NCBI RefSeq assembly: GCF_021533835.1
Contig: NZ_JAKFYQ010000003.1
Coordinates: 186,001 to 250,000, forward strand
Direction: 5' to 3'
From: Synechococcus sp. Nb3U1
Lineage (GTDB): Bacteria > Cyanobacteriota > Cyanobacteriia > Thermostichales > Thermostichaceae
Length of the DNA stretch: 64,000 bases
Shown here piece after piece: positions 17,462 through 26,843 of this stretch (positions are counted from its first letter, which is position 1; each line of letters starts with the position of its first letter). The notes under the pieces were generated by a model. It saw only the letters and a program-made list of their open reading frames with translations. It did no database searches and was not told the DNA's origin. The translations under genes and the position numbers were made by a program.

Positions 17462-18580
17462 ATGGCTGCCCTGATCAATCCCCCGACTCTGTCTGTCAAT
17501 GCCAAGCTGCGCGATCTGAGTTTGATCGATTTTCAGGTCAGCGAGTCTACCCCCTGTGAAAACATCGTCCGTCGCCTAGAGGACGACAGCAGCCTTTCGG
17601 GGGTGATCGTGGTGGATAGTCTGTCGCGGGTGCAGGGGATGTTGACTCGCCGCGCCATTTTGGAGTGGATGCTCAGCAAACCCTACGGGCTGGATGTCTT
17701 TCTGAAGCGACCCATCAGCTCCATGGTGGAGTTTCATCAGCGGGGGTTTTTGCTGCTGCCTGGAGATAGCGATGTGATCGAGGCGGCCAGCCGGGCTTTC
17801 CAAAGGCCGGAAGAAACCATCTACGACCCGGTGGTGGTGCAACTGGGATCCCATGAATACCGCCTCTTGGATGTGCCTGTGTTGTTGGTCGCACAAGCCC
17901 AAGTGCATCTGGCCACCCAGCAGAAACTGCGGGAACAGCAGCAGGAAATGCAGTTGGTGTTGGTGGCCCTCGAACAGGAAAAAAATCGTAGCCTGCAATA
18001 TGCCCAGGATCTGGAGCGGCAAAAAGCCGAGATCCTCAGCCAAAATCTGGCCCTAGAGGTAGAACGTCGCCAAGCCCAGGAACGTTCGGAAGAGTTGGCC
18101 CGCCTCAATGCCCGCATTCTTGAAATTAGCGCGGTGCTCTCCGAAAAAGGCCAATCCACCTTTGCCGCTACCTTCGAGGGAGTAGAAGCCGTCCGCAGTC
18201 TCACGGGAGAGATCACCGCCAGCAGTCAGGAATTGTCCCGCGAGCTGAGAGAGATTGGCACCATCGTCGATTTGATCGTAGAAGTGGCCGGGTATATTCG
18301 CCTACTCTCCTTTAATGCCGCTGTAGAGGCCAATCGCAGCAGCAGCAGTGTCGGCGGGTTTGGGGCCATTGCGCAGGAAATTCGCAAATTGGCGGGGCGT
18401 ACCACCGAAGCCAGCAACCGCATTCGCAGCCTGGCAGAGCGCATTCAACGCAAGAGCCAATCAACGCTGCAGTCGGCCCAGGCAAGCTCTGAGGTAGTGC
18501 AGTCTCTCTATCAGCAGGCCCAGTCAGCCCAGTCAGCTCTAGAGCAGTTACAAACCTTGTTGGAACGAGCCCAGGATTAG
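17462..18580 (+). CDS. Soluble methyl-accepting-chemotaxis-type signalling protein
   Basis: Protein of about 372 aa with no membrane segment. The N-terminal 150 residues resemble a CBS-like module (GVIVVDSLSRVQGMLTRRAILEWML). It is followed by a Gln/Glu-rich coiled coil (about 155-240) and an MCP-type signalling hairpin whose tip reads LSFNAAVEANR followed by GGFGAIAQEIRKLAGRT. That tip is the CheA/CheW contact region. It would act as a cytoplasmic receptor or partner for a Che-like array or kinase, but no che genes are nearby. Start chosen at ATG 17462 after a GAGG; ATG 17447 is an alternative. Confidence 0.8.
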   Translation: MAALINPPTLSVNAKLRDLSLIDFQVSESTPCENIVRRLEDDSSLSGVIVVDSLSRVQGMLTRRAILEWMLSKPYGLDVFLKRPISSMVEFHQRGFLLLPGDSDVIEAASRAFQRPEETIYDPVVVQLGSHEYRLLDVPVLLVAQAQVHLATQQKLREQQQEMQLVLVALEQEKNRSLQYAQDLERQKAEILSQNLALEVERRQAQERSEELARLNARILEISAVLSEKGQSTFAATFEGVEAVRSLTGEITASSQELSRELREIGTIVDLIVEVAGYIRLLSFNAAVEANRSSSSVGGFGAIAQEIRKLAGRTTEASNRIRSLAERIQRKSQSTLQSAQASSEVVQSLYQQAQSAQSALEQLQTLLERAQD

Positions 18581-18639
18581 CCTTTGGCAATACGGAAGCC
18601 CTGCTGAAGGCGGCAATAGGCCTGAAAATCAGCTTGTGA

Positions 18640-19872
18640 TCAACCTTTTTCGTTAAGCGGATCCACCCAACGGCCATCGGCTTTGATCAGCTCGATCAGC
18701 TCTTTCACCCCATCCGCCTCCGGTACCTTTTTCACCTCTTCTTTGCCGCGGTAGAGGGAGATGAAGCCAGGATTTTTGCCAACGTAGCCATAGTCGGCAT
18801 CGGCCATTTCTCCGGGGCCATTGACGATGCAGCCCATCACCGCAATATCCAGACCCACCAGATGCTGGGTGGCGGCGCGAACCTTGTGCAGCACCTCCTC
18901 TAGGTTGAACAGCGTCCGACCACAGGAAGGGCAAGCCACATACTCCACCATCGTTTTGCGCAGGTTCAGGGCCTGCAAAATGCTGTAGGCAACTGGAATC
19001 TCTTTTTCCGGCGCTTCTGTCAGAGAAACGCGAATGGTATCGCCAATCCCTTCGGCCAAGAGGGTGCCGATCCCCACCGCCGACTTGATCCGGCCATACT
19101 CCCCATCGCCCGCCTCGGTCACCCCCAGGTGGAAGGGATAGTTCAAGCCGAGAGAGTCAAAACGCTGGGCCGCTAGACGATAGGCCGCCAGCATCACCTG
19201 CGGACGAGAAGCCTTAAAAGAGAGAACCAAATTGTGAAAGTCTTGTTCTGCGCAGAGCTGGGCAAATTCTAGGGCCGATTCCACCATGCCCTCGGGTGTA
19301 TCTCCGTAGGTGAACAGCATGCGCTCCGCCAGGGATCCGTGGTTGACCCCGATGCGCATCGCTTTGTTCTGATCTTTAAGGGTTTGCACCAAGGGGGTGA
19401 AGGTTTCGCGGATCTTGTTGCGGATGGCCTCAAATTCAGCTTGGGTGTATTCGGTGCGACCGGGCTGAGGTTTTTCAAAGACAAACAGGCCCGGATTGAT
19501 GCGCACCTTATCGACGTATTTGGAGACTTCCAGCGCAATTTTGACGCCATTGTGATGGACATCCGCCACCAAGGGCACCGGCTTGTAGGTTTGGCGCAAC
19601 TTGTCCCGAATCGTTTCCATCGCTTTGGCGTGAGCCATGCTTGGGGTGGTCACCCGCACAATTTCGGATCCGGCTTCGTGCAGACGGCGGATCCCGGCTA
19701 CAGCCGCTTCGATGTCGAGGGTATCTTCGTTGATCATGGATTGCACCACCACTGGGTGCTGACTGCCAATCAACACATCGGCTACCGCCACAGTTCGAGT
19801 CGGGCGACGGGGGTAAACAGGTTCTGGGTAAGGCTGCTGAGCAGAGGCGATGGGCCGATCCAGGGTTTGCAT
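18640..19872 (-). CDS. ispG: 4-hydroxy-3-methylbut-2-enyl diphosphate synthase (ferredoxin-type)
   Basis: IspG/GcpE of the MEP pathway; converts MEcPP to HMBPP using a [4Fe-4S] cluster and, in cyanobacteria, reduced ferredoxin. It supplies isoprenoids for carotenoids, phytol and quinones. Length 410 aa. Motifs include [31 protein letters not shown] and [16 protein letters not shown]. The C-terminal cluster motif is [13 protein letters not shown] (about 313-325) plus [10 protein letters not shown] (about 345-354). The start ATG gives the usual N-terminus before [11 protein letters not shown]. Confidence 0.98.
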   Translation of the reverse strand: MQTLDRPIASAQQPYPEPVYPRRPTRTVAVADVLIGSQHPVVVQSMINEDTLDIEAAVAGIRRLHEAGSEIVRVTTPSMAHAKAMETIRDKLRQTYKPVPLVADVHHNGVKIALEVSKYVDKVRINPGLFVFEKPQPGRTEYTQAEFEAIRNKIRETFTPLVQTLKDQNKAMRIGVNHGSLAERMLFTYGDTPEGMVESALEFAQLCAEQDFHNLVLSFKASRPQVMLAAYRLAAQRFDSLGLNYPFHLGVTEAGDGEYGRIKSAVGIGTLLAEGIGDTIRVSLTEAPEKEIPVAYSILQALNLRKTMVEYVACPSCGRTLFNLEEVLHKVRAATQHLVGLDIAVMGCIVNGPGEMADADYGYVGKNPGFISLYRGKEEVKKVPEADGVKELIELIKADGRWVDPLNEKG

Positions 19873-20157
19873 GGCTTGCTTGGGGCTAAGAAGGGCTACT
19901 CTAGCTTGATTGTAGGCGGAAATTGCCGCAGAGCCGGGCGGGAGGTGCTGTCATAAAACCCTGTCACGAAACCCTGAATATCTCCGCCCGATCTCCTTTT
20001 TGGCTGGCCTCTTTATCCAATTCGGCGGGATCCCAAATGATGTGGTGATGTCCATCACTGGCGGTTCGCGGGATGGGGCATAGCCTGTACAGAAGGGGAA
20101 AGATTCCTGCCCAGACAGCGGCACTTTTACCCATCCATATTTTGGAGTGTCAGGGGT

Positions 20158-20358
20158 ATGGTTAGGGTCTGTCAAGGATTGGGGGTGGTGGGGGTGTTGC
20201 TCGGATCCCTGGCGCTATGGGAGTTGGGGGGATTGGCTCAAGGAGGGGCGGTGGACTGTCCACTTCAGATCCGGTCTGCTGCAGAATTGGCGAATCTGTC
20301 TTGGGGGGTGAAAGACCAGGCTGCTAGGGGCTTCGACTCAGCTCGGGATAAGCACTGA
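20158..20358 (+). CDS. Possible small exported protein (66 aa), unrecognised
   Basis: Short frame with a signal-peptide-like N-terminus (VVGVLLGSLALWELGGLAQ) and a 35-residue tail with one Cys. GGAG lies 15 bp upstream of the ATG. The C-terminus overlaps the last 35 bp of the convergent MOSC gene, and the mature part has no family resemblance. It may be a real small protein, a truncated remnant of a larger exported protein, or chance. Confidence 0.3.
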   Translation: MVRVCQGLGVVGVLLGSLALWELGGLAQGGAVDCPLQIRSAAELANLSWGVKDQAARGFDSARDKH

Positions 20359-21142
20359 GGGGTTCAACGCCGATTATTTCGACGGGATCCCCAATTTTTA
20401 GCCCTTTGCCCGCCTCTGTTCTCGGGATCCAGGTATTCAGCCCGAGGCGATAAAAGTGATCAAAACGGCTAAGTTCAGCCCACTTGGGCAAGGTTTTCTG
20501 CCGCTGAGTGATGAAGTGCTTTTGAAAGCCGAGATAGGAAGCGCCCGTGATCGGATCGCGGGTGGGCACCACACAGCGGGCACAGGGGTTGATACCCAAC
20601 AGCTCCACCTCACCGATGCGAAAGCGCACCACCTGATCCGCCTGGGCAAAGAGGTGATCTTCCCAAAAGGGCAGACATTCGGACACCTCAATATTCATGC
20701 GAAACCGCTGCCGCAGTTCCTCGGAGGCAAGTCCGGGGAACCAGTTGGCCACTGCTTCCAGGGTGGGAGTGCTGATCAGGGTGGGTCCACTGGCGTAAGG
20801 ATCATCCGGAAAACCCGTAATGGGATCCTCTAGAATCTGCACCGGAAAACCCAACCAGTTGCTCAGCCAAGTTTGCAGAGGATCCCGCTCCTGTTGCAGA
20901 TCAAACTGCGCCGCCTGTCCATTCCCCCACAACTGTACCAACCGCAGCCCCGGATCAAATTGGGCTCGCAAGCGATGGAGTTGCGGGTGGCGTTTGCCGT
21001 GGACTCGTTTCCCTTGAGCATCCACTAGGGCATAGCGCCGATCCCCCACAAGAGCACCCAATGGCGTCAGGCTCACCTCCGGCAACGATACCCCATCTAA
21101 GGACTTGATCGGGTAGATGATTAACTCAGCAACATCGGGCAT
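20324..21142 (-). CDS. MOSC domain protein (MOSC N-terminal barrel plus MOSC)
   Basis: Protein of 272 aa with the N-terminal beta-barrel (ELIIYPIKSLDGVSLPEV and GDRRYALVDAQGKR) and a C-terminal MOSC domain. The MOSC cysteine that binds the molybdenum cofactor or carries sulfur is in NPCARCVVPTRDP. The family includes YcbX and the mARC enzymes, which reduce N-hydroxylated compounds with a ferredoxin-type donor; no fused ferredoxin domain is present here. Alone on its strand; substrate unknown. Confidence 0.88.
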   Translation of the reverse strand: MPDVAELIIYPIKSLDGVSLPEVSLTPLGALVGDRRYALVDAQGKRVHGKRHPQLHRLRAQFDPGLRLVQLWGNGQAAQFDLQQERDPLQTWLSNWLGFPVQILEDPITGFPDDPYASGPTLISTPTLEAVANWFPGLASEELRQRFRMNIEVSECLPFWEDHLFAQADQVVRFRIGEVELLGINPCARCVVPTRDPITGASYLGFQKHFITQRQKTLPKWAELSRFDHFYRLGLNTWIPRTEAGKGLKIGDPVEIIGVEPLSAYPELSRSP

Positions 21143-21175
21143 GATCTGGTTGACCCAATCGGGATCCCCTTTGCT

Positions 21176-21691
21176 TCAGCCATCAGCTTCGGTGGGGTAG
21201 TCGGTGAAGGGTTGGCTGCGGATGAAATCCTTGGGGCTGACATTTTCTACAAACTTGCGAAATGCTTCTCGTTCCTCTTCGTCGGCATCTTGGTTCATGG
21301 GAATGGAGGCTTCCGCGATCACCTCTTCGACCGTCCAGATGGGGACATGAGCCCGCAGGGCAATGGCAATGGCATCGCTGGGACGGCAATCAATCTCTTG
21401 TTTTTTCTCGCCGCTTAGAGTAGTGAGCACCGCATAAAACGTGTTGTCCAGCAGGGCGTGAATAACCACTCGCTCTAGGGTAATCCCCCAAGTCTCCCAA
21501 GAGTTGAGCAGTAGATCGTGGGTCATGGGGCGGAGGGGCTTTTGGTCATCTAGGGCTTGCAAAATGGCATTAGCTTCAGCTTTACCCACCCAAATGGGCA
21601 GAGCACGACGCTCACTGCTGTCGCGCAGGATGACAATGGGGTTCTGGTTGACGGCATCGACTGCGATCCCAGCCACATGCATCTCGATCAT
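21176..21691 (-). CDS. Bifunctional nuclease-family protein (BFN, DUF151)
   Basis: Protein of 171 aa from the ATG at 21691, which follows a good GGAGG. Matches the DUF151/BFN domain: VDAVNQNPIVILRD, then RALPIWVGKAEANAI, then the RPSDAIAIALR signature, and an acidic C-terminus. The plant BFN founding member shows RNase/DNase activity in vitro; in bacteria the role is not settled. Divergent from cobK with 63 bp between the starts, so the two may share a promoter region. Confidence 0.87.
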   Translation of the reverse strand: MIEMHVAGIAVDAVNQNPIVILRDSSERRALPIWVGKAEANAILQALDDQKPLRPMTHDLLLNSWETWGITLERVVIHALLDNTFYAVLTTLSGEKKQEIDCRPSDAIAIALRAHVPIWTVEEVIAEASIPMNQDADEEEREAFRKFVENVSPKDFIRSQPFTDYPTEADG

Positions 21692-21754
21692 GAGCAATTG
21701 CCTCCAGCCATTAGCCTGATCGTATCTACGGGTGTCAAAGTTTGGCAACACACC

Positions 21755-22531
21755 ATGCATCTACTCCGTAGCCCGACTTCGGTAGCAGTGCTCGGCGGTA
21801 CGAGCGAAAGCCGCAGCCTGACCCAAGCCCTCAGCCAACAAGGGATCCCTTGGCTCGTGACAGCTACCACGGCAGGCGCAAGAGAACTGTATCAGGATTT
21901 GCCGGGTCAGGTGATCATCACCCGATTTTCGCCGCAGTCTTTGGGGCAATTTCTTCGAGAACACGGGATCCGGGTGGTGGTGGATGCCTCTCACCCTTTT
22001 GCCCAGGAGATCTCGCAACAGGCCATTCAGGTGACAGCTCAACTGGGGATCCCCTACCTGCGCTACGAACGCCCACCTGTTGAATTGGATCCCTGGGTAC
22101 AGGTGGTGCCGGACTGGCAGGGGGTACTGACAGATGCGGTGCTGGTGGGGCGGCGGGTGCTGCTACTGGTGGGGGTGAAGGCTTTGCCGCTGTTTTTGCC
22201 CTGGCGGGATCGCTGCCAACTGTGGGCGCGCGTCTTGCCAGAATCGGTATCCCGAGCTGTTCAAGCTGGGATCCCTGTCGAACGGGTGATCGGGATGCGC
22301 TTGCCCCTCAGTTTTGAGCAAGAATTACAGCTTTGGCAGCAGTTACCCATCGAAGTGGCGATCAGCAAGGCTTCTGGAGAAGCCGGCGGGCTGAGGATCA
22401 AACAAGCGGTGGCCAAAACCCTCGGGATCCCGTTGTGGGTGATCCAGCGGCCCCCTCTGGACTATCCCTGGTGCAGTGAGGATCTGGCAGAGGTGATCCA
22501 GGAATGTCAAAGGTTGCTGAGGGATGCCTAA
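21755..22531 (+). CDS. cobK: Precorrin-6A/cobalt-precorrin-6A reductase
   Basis: Corrin-ring reductase of B12 synthesis, NAD(P)H dependent, 258 aa. The N-terminal Rossmann-like motif VAVLGGTSESRSL, VVVDASHPFA, and the C-terminal SKASGEAGG-KIKQA-like stretch (here GGLRIKQAVA) match the CobK/CbiJ family. The open frame extends upstream to 21557, but that part is antisense to the BFN gene, so the ATG at 21755 just before the Rossmann strand is the start. No other cob genes are adjacent, as is common for dispersed cyanobacterial B12 genes. Confidence 0.9.
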   Translation: MHLLRSPTSVAVLGGTSESRSLTQALSQQGIPWLVTATTAGARELYQDLPGQVIITRFSPQSLGQFLREHGIRVVVDASHPFAQEISQQAIQVTAQLGIPYLRYERPPVELDPWVQVVPDWQGVLTDAVLVGRRVLLLVGVKALPLFLPWRDRCQLWARVLPESVSRAVQAGIPVERVIGMRLPLSFEQELQLWQQLPIEVAISKASGEAGGLRIKQAVAKTLGIPLWVIQRPPLDYPWCSEDLAEVIQECQRLLRDA

Positions 22532-22540
22532 TGTGAGGTC

Positions 22541-22633
22541 TACAGCTTCTGTTACAGCTCATATGGGCCAATCTCTTGCCTGACGGAGATTTTGGGCAGC
22601 CTAAGAACCGCTGTGAAGTTGGGGAAAGCTGTA
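22541..22633 (+). repeat. Dispersed inverted-repeat element, short diverged copy C
   Basis: Starts TACAGCTTCTGTTACAGC and ends GGGGAAAGCTGTA, with TA at both ends. The interior keeps CCAATCTCTTGCC and GCTGTGAAG but is about 14 bp shorter than the others. Begins 9 bp after the cobK stop. Confidence 0.6.
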
Positions 22634-22691
22634 TCCAATAGCATAGTGGGTTGCCCCACTAGCGCATTTCTGCCGTCCGCACGGGGATCCC

Positions 22692-23402
22692 TTACAGACT
22701 GGGGCTAGCTGTAGTGGTGCGGCGGATCGGTTGCCCATTCAGAGTATTCCCTTCTACCGTTTTCACCCAGCCTTGCCCCGGCACGAATTGATACTGCACA
22801 TCCGTATCAGAGCCCCCGAGCAGCTCCCCTTCGCCATTGAACACACGGGTTTTCAGCCGCCTTTGTCCTGGCCCGGTTGGTGTGCCACTAGACTCAGTGG
22901 TCAAGCTCTGGCCGCGAGCGTTATGGAGTTGCCCGGTACGCTGCCAGCCCTCTCCTGGTTGACCTTTGATAATAGCCGAGCTGCTGCCCACAGTTTCCCC
23001 TGCCGCATTTTGCACCGTGGTGTTGCCCTGTCGTTGCCAACCCTCGTCGGTGCGGATGGTGGTGTGCTGATGGTTTATGTGCCAGTTCTGACCTTGCTCG
23101 GTGGTGATTTGGCCGGCATATTCCCCTTCCACCCCCTGACCTGGAATAAATTGCCGCGATCCCTGACCCGAATAAGTACCACTGCCGGATCCCCCATTTG
23201 ACCCAGTGCGGGTGTAGCTGCCGGAATGGGAGAAGGAGCCGGGGCCTGTGGAGGTGCGCTCGCCGCTAATATTCAGGGATCCAGCCGGTTGTGTGGTGGT
23301 GATGCGGGTGCGCTGACGGGGTTGAGCCCGGGCAGAGGAAGCAAGACTCAGCACCATCAAGAGGGCAGCAACCAGCAATAGACGGAAGTTAGCATTTTTC
23401 AT
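22692..23402 (-). CDS. Exported Gly/Ser/Thr-rich repeat protein, function unknown
   Basis: Protein of 236 aa with a clear signal peptide (FRLLLVAALLMVLSLASSARA, cleavage before QPRQR). The mature part is low-complexity and strand-prone, rich in G, S, T, Q and N. Recurrent short patterns such as GEGWQR/DEGWQR, IPGQGV/VPGQGW and T-x-T-G-P-G suggest three degenerate modules of about 45-60 residues. No cysteine in the mature part and no anchor. Probably secreted to the periplasm or outside; no family recognised. Confidence 0.65.
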   Translation of the reverse strand: MKNANFRLLLVAALLMVLSLASSARAQPRQRTRITTTQPAGSLNISGERTSTGPGSFSHSGSYTRTGSNGGSGSGTYSGQGSRQFIPGQGVEGEYAGQITTEQGQNWHINHQHTTIRTDEGWQRQGNTTVQNAAGETVGSSSAIIKGQPGEGWQRTGQLHNARGQSLTTESSGTPTGPGQRRLKTRVFNGEGELLGGSDTDVQYQFVPGQGWVKTVEGNTLNGQPIRRTTTASPSL

Positions 23403-23580
23403 TTTTTAGAGTCTCCCCGGATGGCCGTAAACAATTCCCCATCTTCTACTCCATCAGACTTGGACTCCACCCCGAAGGTTCAATCAATACGTCGGCACGG
23501 GATTCCAGAGTTATAACCTGCTCTTAATGTTGCTGCTGTAGCCTCAGACTTGGCTTTAATTTACCCGAATGCATTTTTCT

Positions 23581-24933
23581 ATGAATACCCGCCGTACCTT
23601 CTTGGCTGTTGCAGCTGGCTTAGTGGCCGCCTCTGGGGCTGCTTTCTGGGCTGCCGACAGCTTTGCTCAGTCCCCTGCCGATGTAAAAGTTTGGATTGCC
23701 TTCACCGACAATCGTCTTGATTGGGCCCGCGAAAAAGCGGCTGAATTTAACAAACAGTTTCCCCAGTACAACGTTACGGTTGAAGGCTACGGCAACTACG
23801 AAGAAATTCAGCAAGCTACCGACCTAGCGATCCAACAGAATGCAGCTCCTTCTGTGGTGCAATGGTTTGAGGTGGGCACTCAACGGGCGCGCGATTTTGG
23901 CTATTTCAAGTCCATTGCCGATGCTTTGGGCGAACGCACGGAAGTGAACGGGATCCCGGTGAATTTCGATGACTTCATTCAGCCGGTGGTGAGCTATTAC
24001 ACCCTGGAAGGGGAGTTCACCTCCATGCCCTGGAACAGCTCCAGCCCTATCCTCTACTCCAACACCGGCATTCTGGAAAAAGCTGGCATCGATACGCCAC
24101 CTGCCACTTGGCAAGAAGTGGAAGCTGCCTGTGAAAAAATCATGGCTCTTCCGGATGCCCCGCAAGGCTGCATCACCTGGCCCAACCATGGTTGGTTCTA
24201 CGAGCAGTGGATGGCCCAACAAAATGCTGTCCTCGCCAACAATGAGAATGGCCGAGCTGCTCGCGCCACTGAGCTTTTCCTCGATTCTGAGCCTTCTGTC
24301 GCTATTGCCTCTTGGTGGCAGAGCATGGAAGACAAAGGCTACTACGTCTACAGCGGTCGGCAACGGGATTGGGCCGCCACCGAGCAAGCGATTCAAACCG
24401 GCACCGTCGCCATGGCGATCACCAGCAGTGCTGACGCCGCCAACATCACCAACGCCGCCAAAGAAAACAACATTGATATCGTCACCACCCGCATGCCCTA
24501 CAACGCCGAAACCGGCTGGACAGGCAACCTGATTGGGGGAGCGAGCCTTTGGCTGGTGAAGGATCTCCCTACGGAGGTGGAAGATGGGGCGCTGTCCTTC
24601 ATGCTGTGGCTGAACAACACCGAAAACGCTGCCGAGTGGCACCAGGTGACTGGTTACTTGCCGATTCGGGAAAGCTCGGTGGAATTGCTGGAGTCTCAAG
24701 GCTGGTTTGAAGAAAACCCCAACTTCTACACTGCTAGTGACCAAATCAACAACTCCACCGTAACCACCGCTACCCGTGGTGCCCTACTGGGATCCTTCCC
24801 CCAAACCCGCGATGTGATCACCCAAACCATGGAAAATCTGATGCTCCAGGGTGGGGATCCGGCCCAAGCCATGGCCCAAGCCAACCAGCAGGCCAATCAA
24901 CTGCTGGCAGAGTACAACTCCCTCTACAACTAA
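23581..24933 (+). CDS. ABC transporter extracellular solute-binding protein, UgpB-like (family 1)
   Basis: Periplasmic binding protein of about 450 aa for a sugar or glycerol-3-phosphate-like substrate. The N-terminus TRRTFLAVAAG is a twin-arginine-type signal ending near SFAQ, so Tat export is likely. The mature part has family-1 features: VKVWIAFTDNRLDWAREKAAEF, then YSNTGILEKAGIDTPPATWQEVE, and GGASLWLVKDL. An ATG four codons upstream (23569) is possible. It sits 134 bp before a MalF/UgpA-type permease. The MalG/UgpE-type permease and the ATPase are not next to it. Confidence 0.88.
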   Translation: MNTRRTFLAVAAGLVAASGAAFWAADSFAQSPADVKVWIAFTDNRLDWAREKAAEFNKQFPQYNVTVEGYGNYEEIQQATDLAIQQNAAPSVVQWFEVGTQRARDFGYFKSIADALGERTEVNGIPVNFDDFIQPVVSYYTLEGEFTSMPWNSSSPILYSNTGILEKAGIDTPPATWQEVEAACEKIMALPDAPQGCITWPNHGWFYEQWMAQQNAVLANNENGRAARATELFLDSEPSVAIASWWQSMEDKGYYVYSGRQRDWAATEQAIQTGTVAMAITSSADAANITNAAKENNIDIVTTRMPYNAETGWTGNLIGGASLWLVKDLPTEVEDGALSFMLWLNNTENAAEWHQVTGYLPIRESSVELLESQGWFEENPNFYTASDQINNSTVTTATRGALLGSFPQTRDVITQTMENLMLQGGDPAQAMAQANQQANQLLAEYNSLYN

Positions 24934-25067
24934 CCTGAGAGGGCTACTTTTGGGTTATTGAATCCAGGTATGGGGGTGGGTGGTGGCCTGCCCCTTTCTT
25001 GGTTTTTGTCATCCTAGGTTGTGGGCCACATCAGAGAAAGACTTGAGAAGAACTAAGGGAGAAAGCC

Positions 25068-26270
25068 ATGTTGGGGCTCATCCAAATACTGGTGCCGCTG
25101 TTGGCGGGGTTGATTGGGGCCGTTTGGGTAGGATCCCGTTTTCGGCTCATGCAGCGCTCCGGAATGGTAGGGGCTATTTTGGGGGGTCTGGCGGGGGGCT
25201 TGGGATCCCTGATTTTCATGGCACCGCTAGATTTTTGTACCTTTGAGCCGGAACGCAACCTGATCGATGCGGTGTTTGGGGTGGGGTTGGTGCTGGTGGG
25301 GATGGCCATCCCGCTAGGGCCGCTGCTGGGGTGGACACGACAGGCATATCACCGCCACCTGGGCATGAAGAACACAGTCCCCCAGCAAAAGGGCATTTTT
25401 AAGCAGTGGTGGCTGGCCTGGTTATTTCTGCTGCCCACCCTCACCATTTTGGTGCTGTTTCTGTATTACCCGGGGCTAGATACCTTCCGCCTCTCCACGC
25501 TTCTCACCTTTGTGGGGGCACCGCGTACCCGCTTTGTCTGTGTGGATAATTTCACCGGCCTGCTGACGGATTCCACCTATCTGCGCAGTATTGGTATTAC
25601 CTTCGCCATTTCTGCTGCCATTATTATCTTCGGTTTGGCGGGATCCCTTTTGATTGCTACGCTGGCTTATCAGCCCATTCGAGGAGCCGCGATTTATCGC
25701 ATTCTGTTGATCTGGCCCTACGCCATTTCTCCGGCGGTGGCTGGGATCATCTTTTTTATTATGTTTAACCCCTTGGGGGGAGTAGCTAACTATTTGCTGG
25801 GGTTGGTGGGGATCCCGCGCTTAAATTGGCTGAGTGACCCCAATTTAGCTCCTTGGGTAGTAATTTTTGCCAGTATCTGGAAGCAGATGGGCTACAATAT
25901 TTTGTTTTACATTGCTGGATTACAAAACTTGCCCAAGGATCTACAAGAAGCAGCTGCCATCGATGGGGCAGGGGCCTTTCGCCGCTTTCTGGCAATTACC
26001 GTACCTTTGTTATCTCCGATCACCTTTTTCTTGGTGATCACCAATATGACCTATGCTTTCTTTGATATTTTTGGCACCATTGATCTGCTCACTGCCGGTG
26101 GCCCTTCGGGATCCACGTCGGTGTTGATCTATGAGATTTACAAGATCGGGGTATCTTCGGGTAATCTGGGCAAAGCAGCGGCCCAATCGATTGTGCTGTT
26201 TTTGATGGTGGTGGGTCTTACCCTGATTCAATTCCGCACCACAGAGCGCAATGTCACCTATGGGGGATAA
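25068..26270 (+). CDS. ABC transporter permease, MalF/UgpA-type, with extra N-terminal membrane segments
   Basis: Inner-membrane permease of 400 aa. Residues about 115-400 are a normal sugar permease, with the EAA loop EAAAIDGAGAFRRFLAITVP. The first about 100 residues add three hydrophobic segments (around 3-20, 32-52 and 66-88) before the usual core, an extension absent from most UgpA proteins. A GGGAGA site lies 5 bp before the ATG. Together with the upstream binding protein it would form part of a sugar or polyol importer; the second permease and ATPase must be encoded elsewhere. Confidence 0.88.
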   Translation: MLGLIQILVPLLAGLIGAVWVGSRFRLMQRSGMVGAILGGLAGGLGSLIFMAPLDFCTFEPERNLIDAVFGVGLVLVGMAIPLGPLLGWTRQAYHRHLGMKNTVPQQKGIFKQWWLAWLFLLPTLTILVLFLYYPGLDTFRLSTLLTFVGAPRTRFVCVDNFTGLLTDSTYLRSIGITFAISAAIIIFGLAGSLLIATLAYQPIRGAAIYRILLIWPYAISPAVAGIIFFIMFNPLGGVANYLLGLVGIPRLNWLSDPNLAPWVVIFASIWKQMGYNILFYIAGLQNLPKDLQEAAAIDGAGAFRRFLAITVPLLSPITFFLVITNMTYAFFDIFGTIDLLTAGGPSGSTSVLIYEIYKIGVSSGNLGKAAAQSIVLFLMVVGLTLIQFRTTERNVTYGG

Positions 26271-26323
26271 ACCCTCGACAAAGCACCCCTTTTAGAATGG
26301 GGAATGCTACTCAGGGATTCCGA

Positions 26324-26833
26324 ATGAACCTCACCACAAGACCGACTCCCTTGCTGCAAGGGCTATGGGCAGGGTTGCTGCTAGCCCTCCTGCTCTGGCT
26401 AGGGGGATCCCCGGCTTGGAGCCAAACTCGTCTCAACCTCAGCAATGCCAATTTGCAAGGGCAGGATTTTTCTGGCCAGGACTTGCGGGGCAGTAGTTTT
26501 GTCAGCGCCAATCTACACGGGGTGGATCTGCACGGTGCCAATTTGTCGGGGGTGGCCTTAACCAAAGCAGACCTAACGGAGGCCAACCTATCGGATGTGG
26601 ATCTGAGCAATGCCTTGCTGGATCTGGCCAATTTGGCAGGAGCCGATCTGCGGGGAGCCAACCTCAGCGGCACGATCACCGCCCGTGCGGTTTGGCAGGG
26701 GGCGGATATCACAGGGGCGGATTTCAGCGAAGCCTATGTGGATCGGGCGGCGCAGCGGCAGTTGTGTGAACGGGCCAGTGGATCCCATCCGGTCACCGGC
26801 GTGGATACCCGTGAGAGTTTGGGCTGCCGGTGA
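26324..26833 (+). CDS. Exported pentapeptide-repeat protein
   Basis: Protein of about 169 aa. A signal sequence (LWAGLLLALLLWLGG, cleavage near AWSQ) is followed by roughly 18 A(D/N)LXX-type pentapeptides (SNANLQGQDFSGQDLRGSSF and so on) between about residues 40 and 135. The C-terminal tail has two Cys residues. Pentapeptide repeats form a right-handed quadrilateral helix. Secreted versions are common in the thylakoid lumen or periplasm of cyanobacteria, with roles mostly unknown. Starts 53 bp after the permease, so it may be read through from it. Confidence 0.8.
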   Translation: MNLTTRPTPLLQGLWAGLLLALLLWLGGSPAWSQTRLNLSNANLQGQDFSGQDLRGSSFVSANLHGVDLHGANLSGVALTKADLTEANLSDVDLSNALLDLANLAGADLRGANLSGTITARAVWQGADITGADFSEAYVDRAAQRQLCERASGSHPVTGVDTRESLGCR

Positions 26834-26843
26834 AGAACCTAGC

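Noticed and set aside
19951-20175. Minus-strand 74-codon frame upstream of ispG
   Set aside because: No family resemblance, no clear start signal and low-complexity content; non-coding is more likely.
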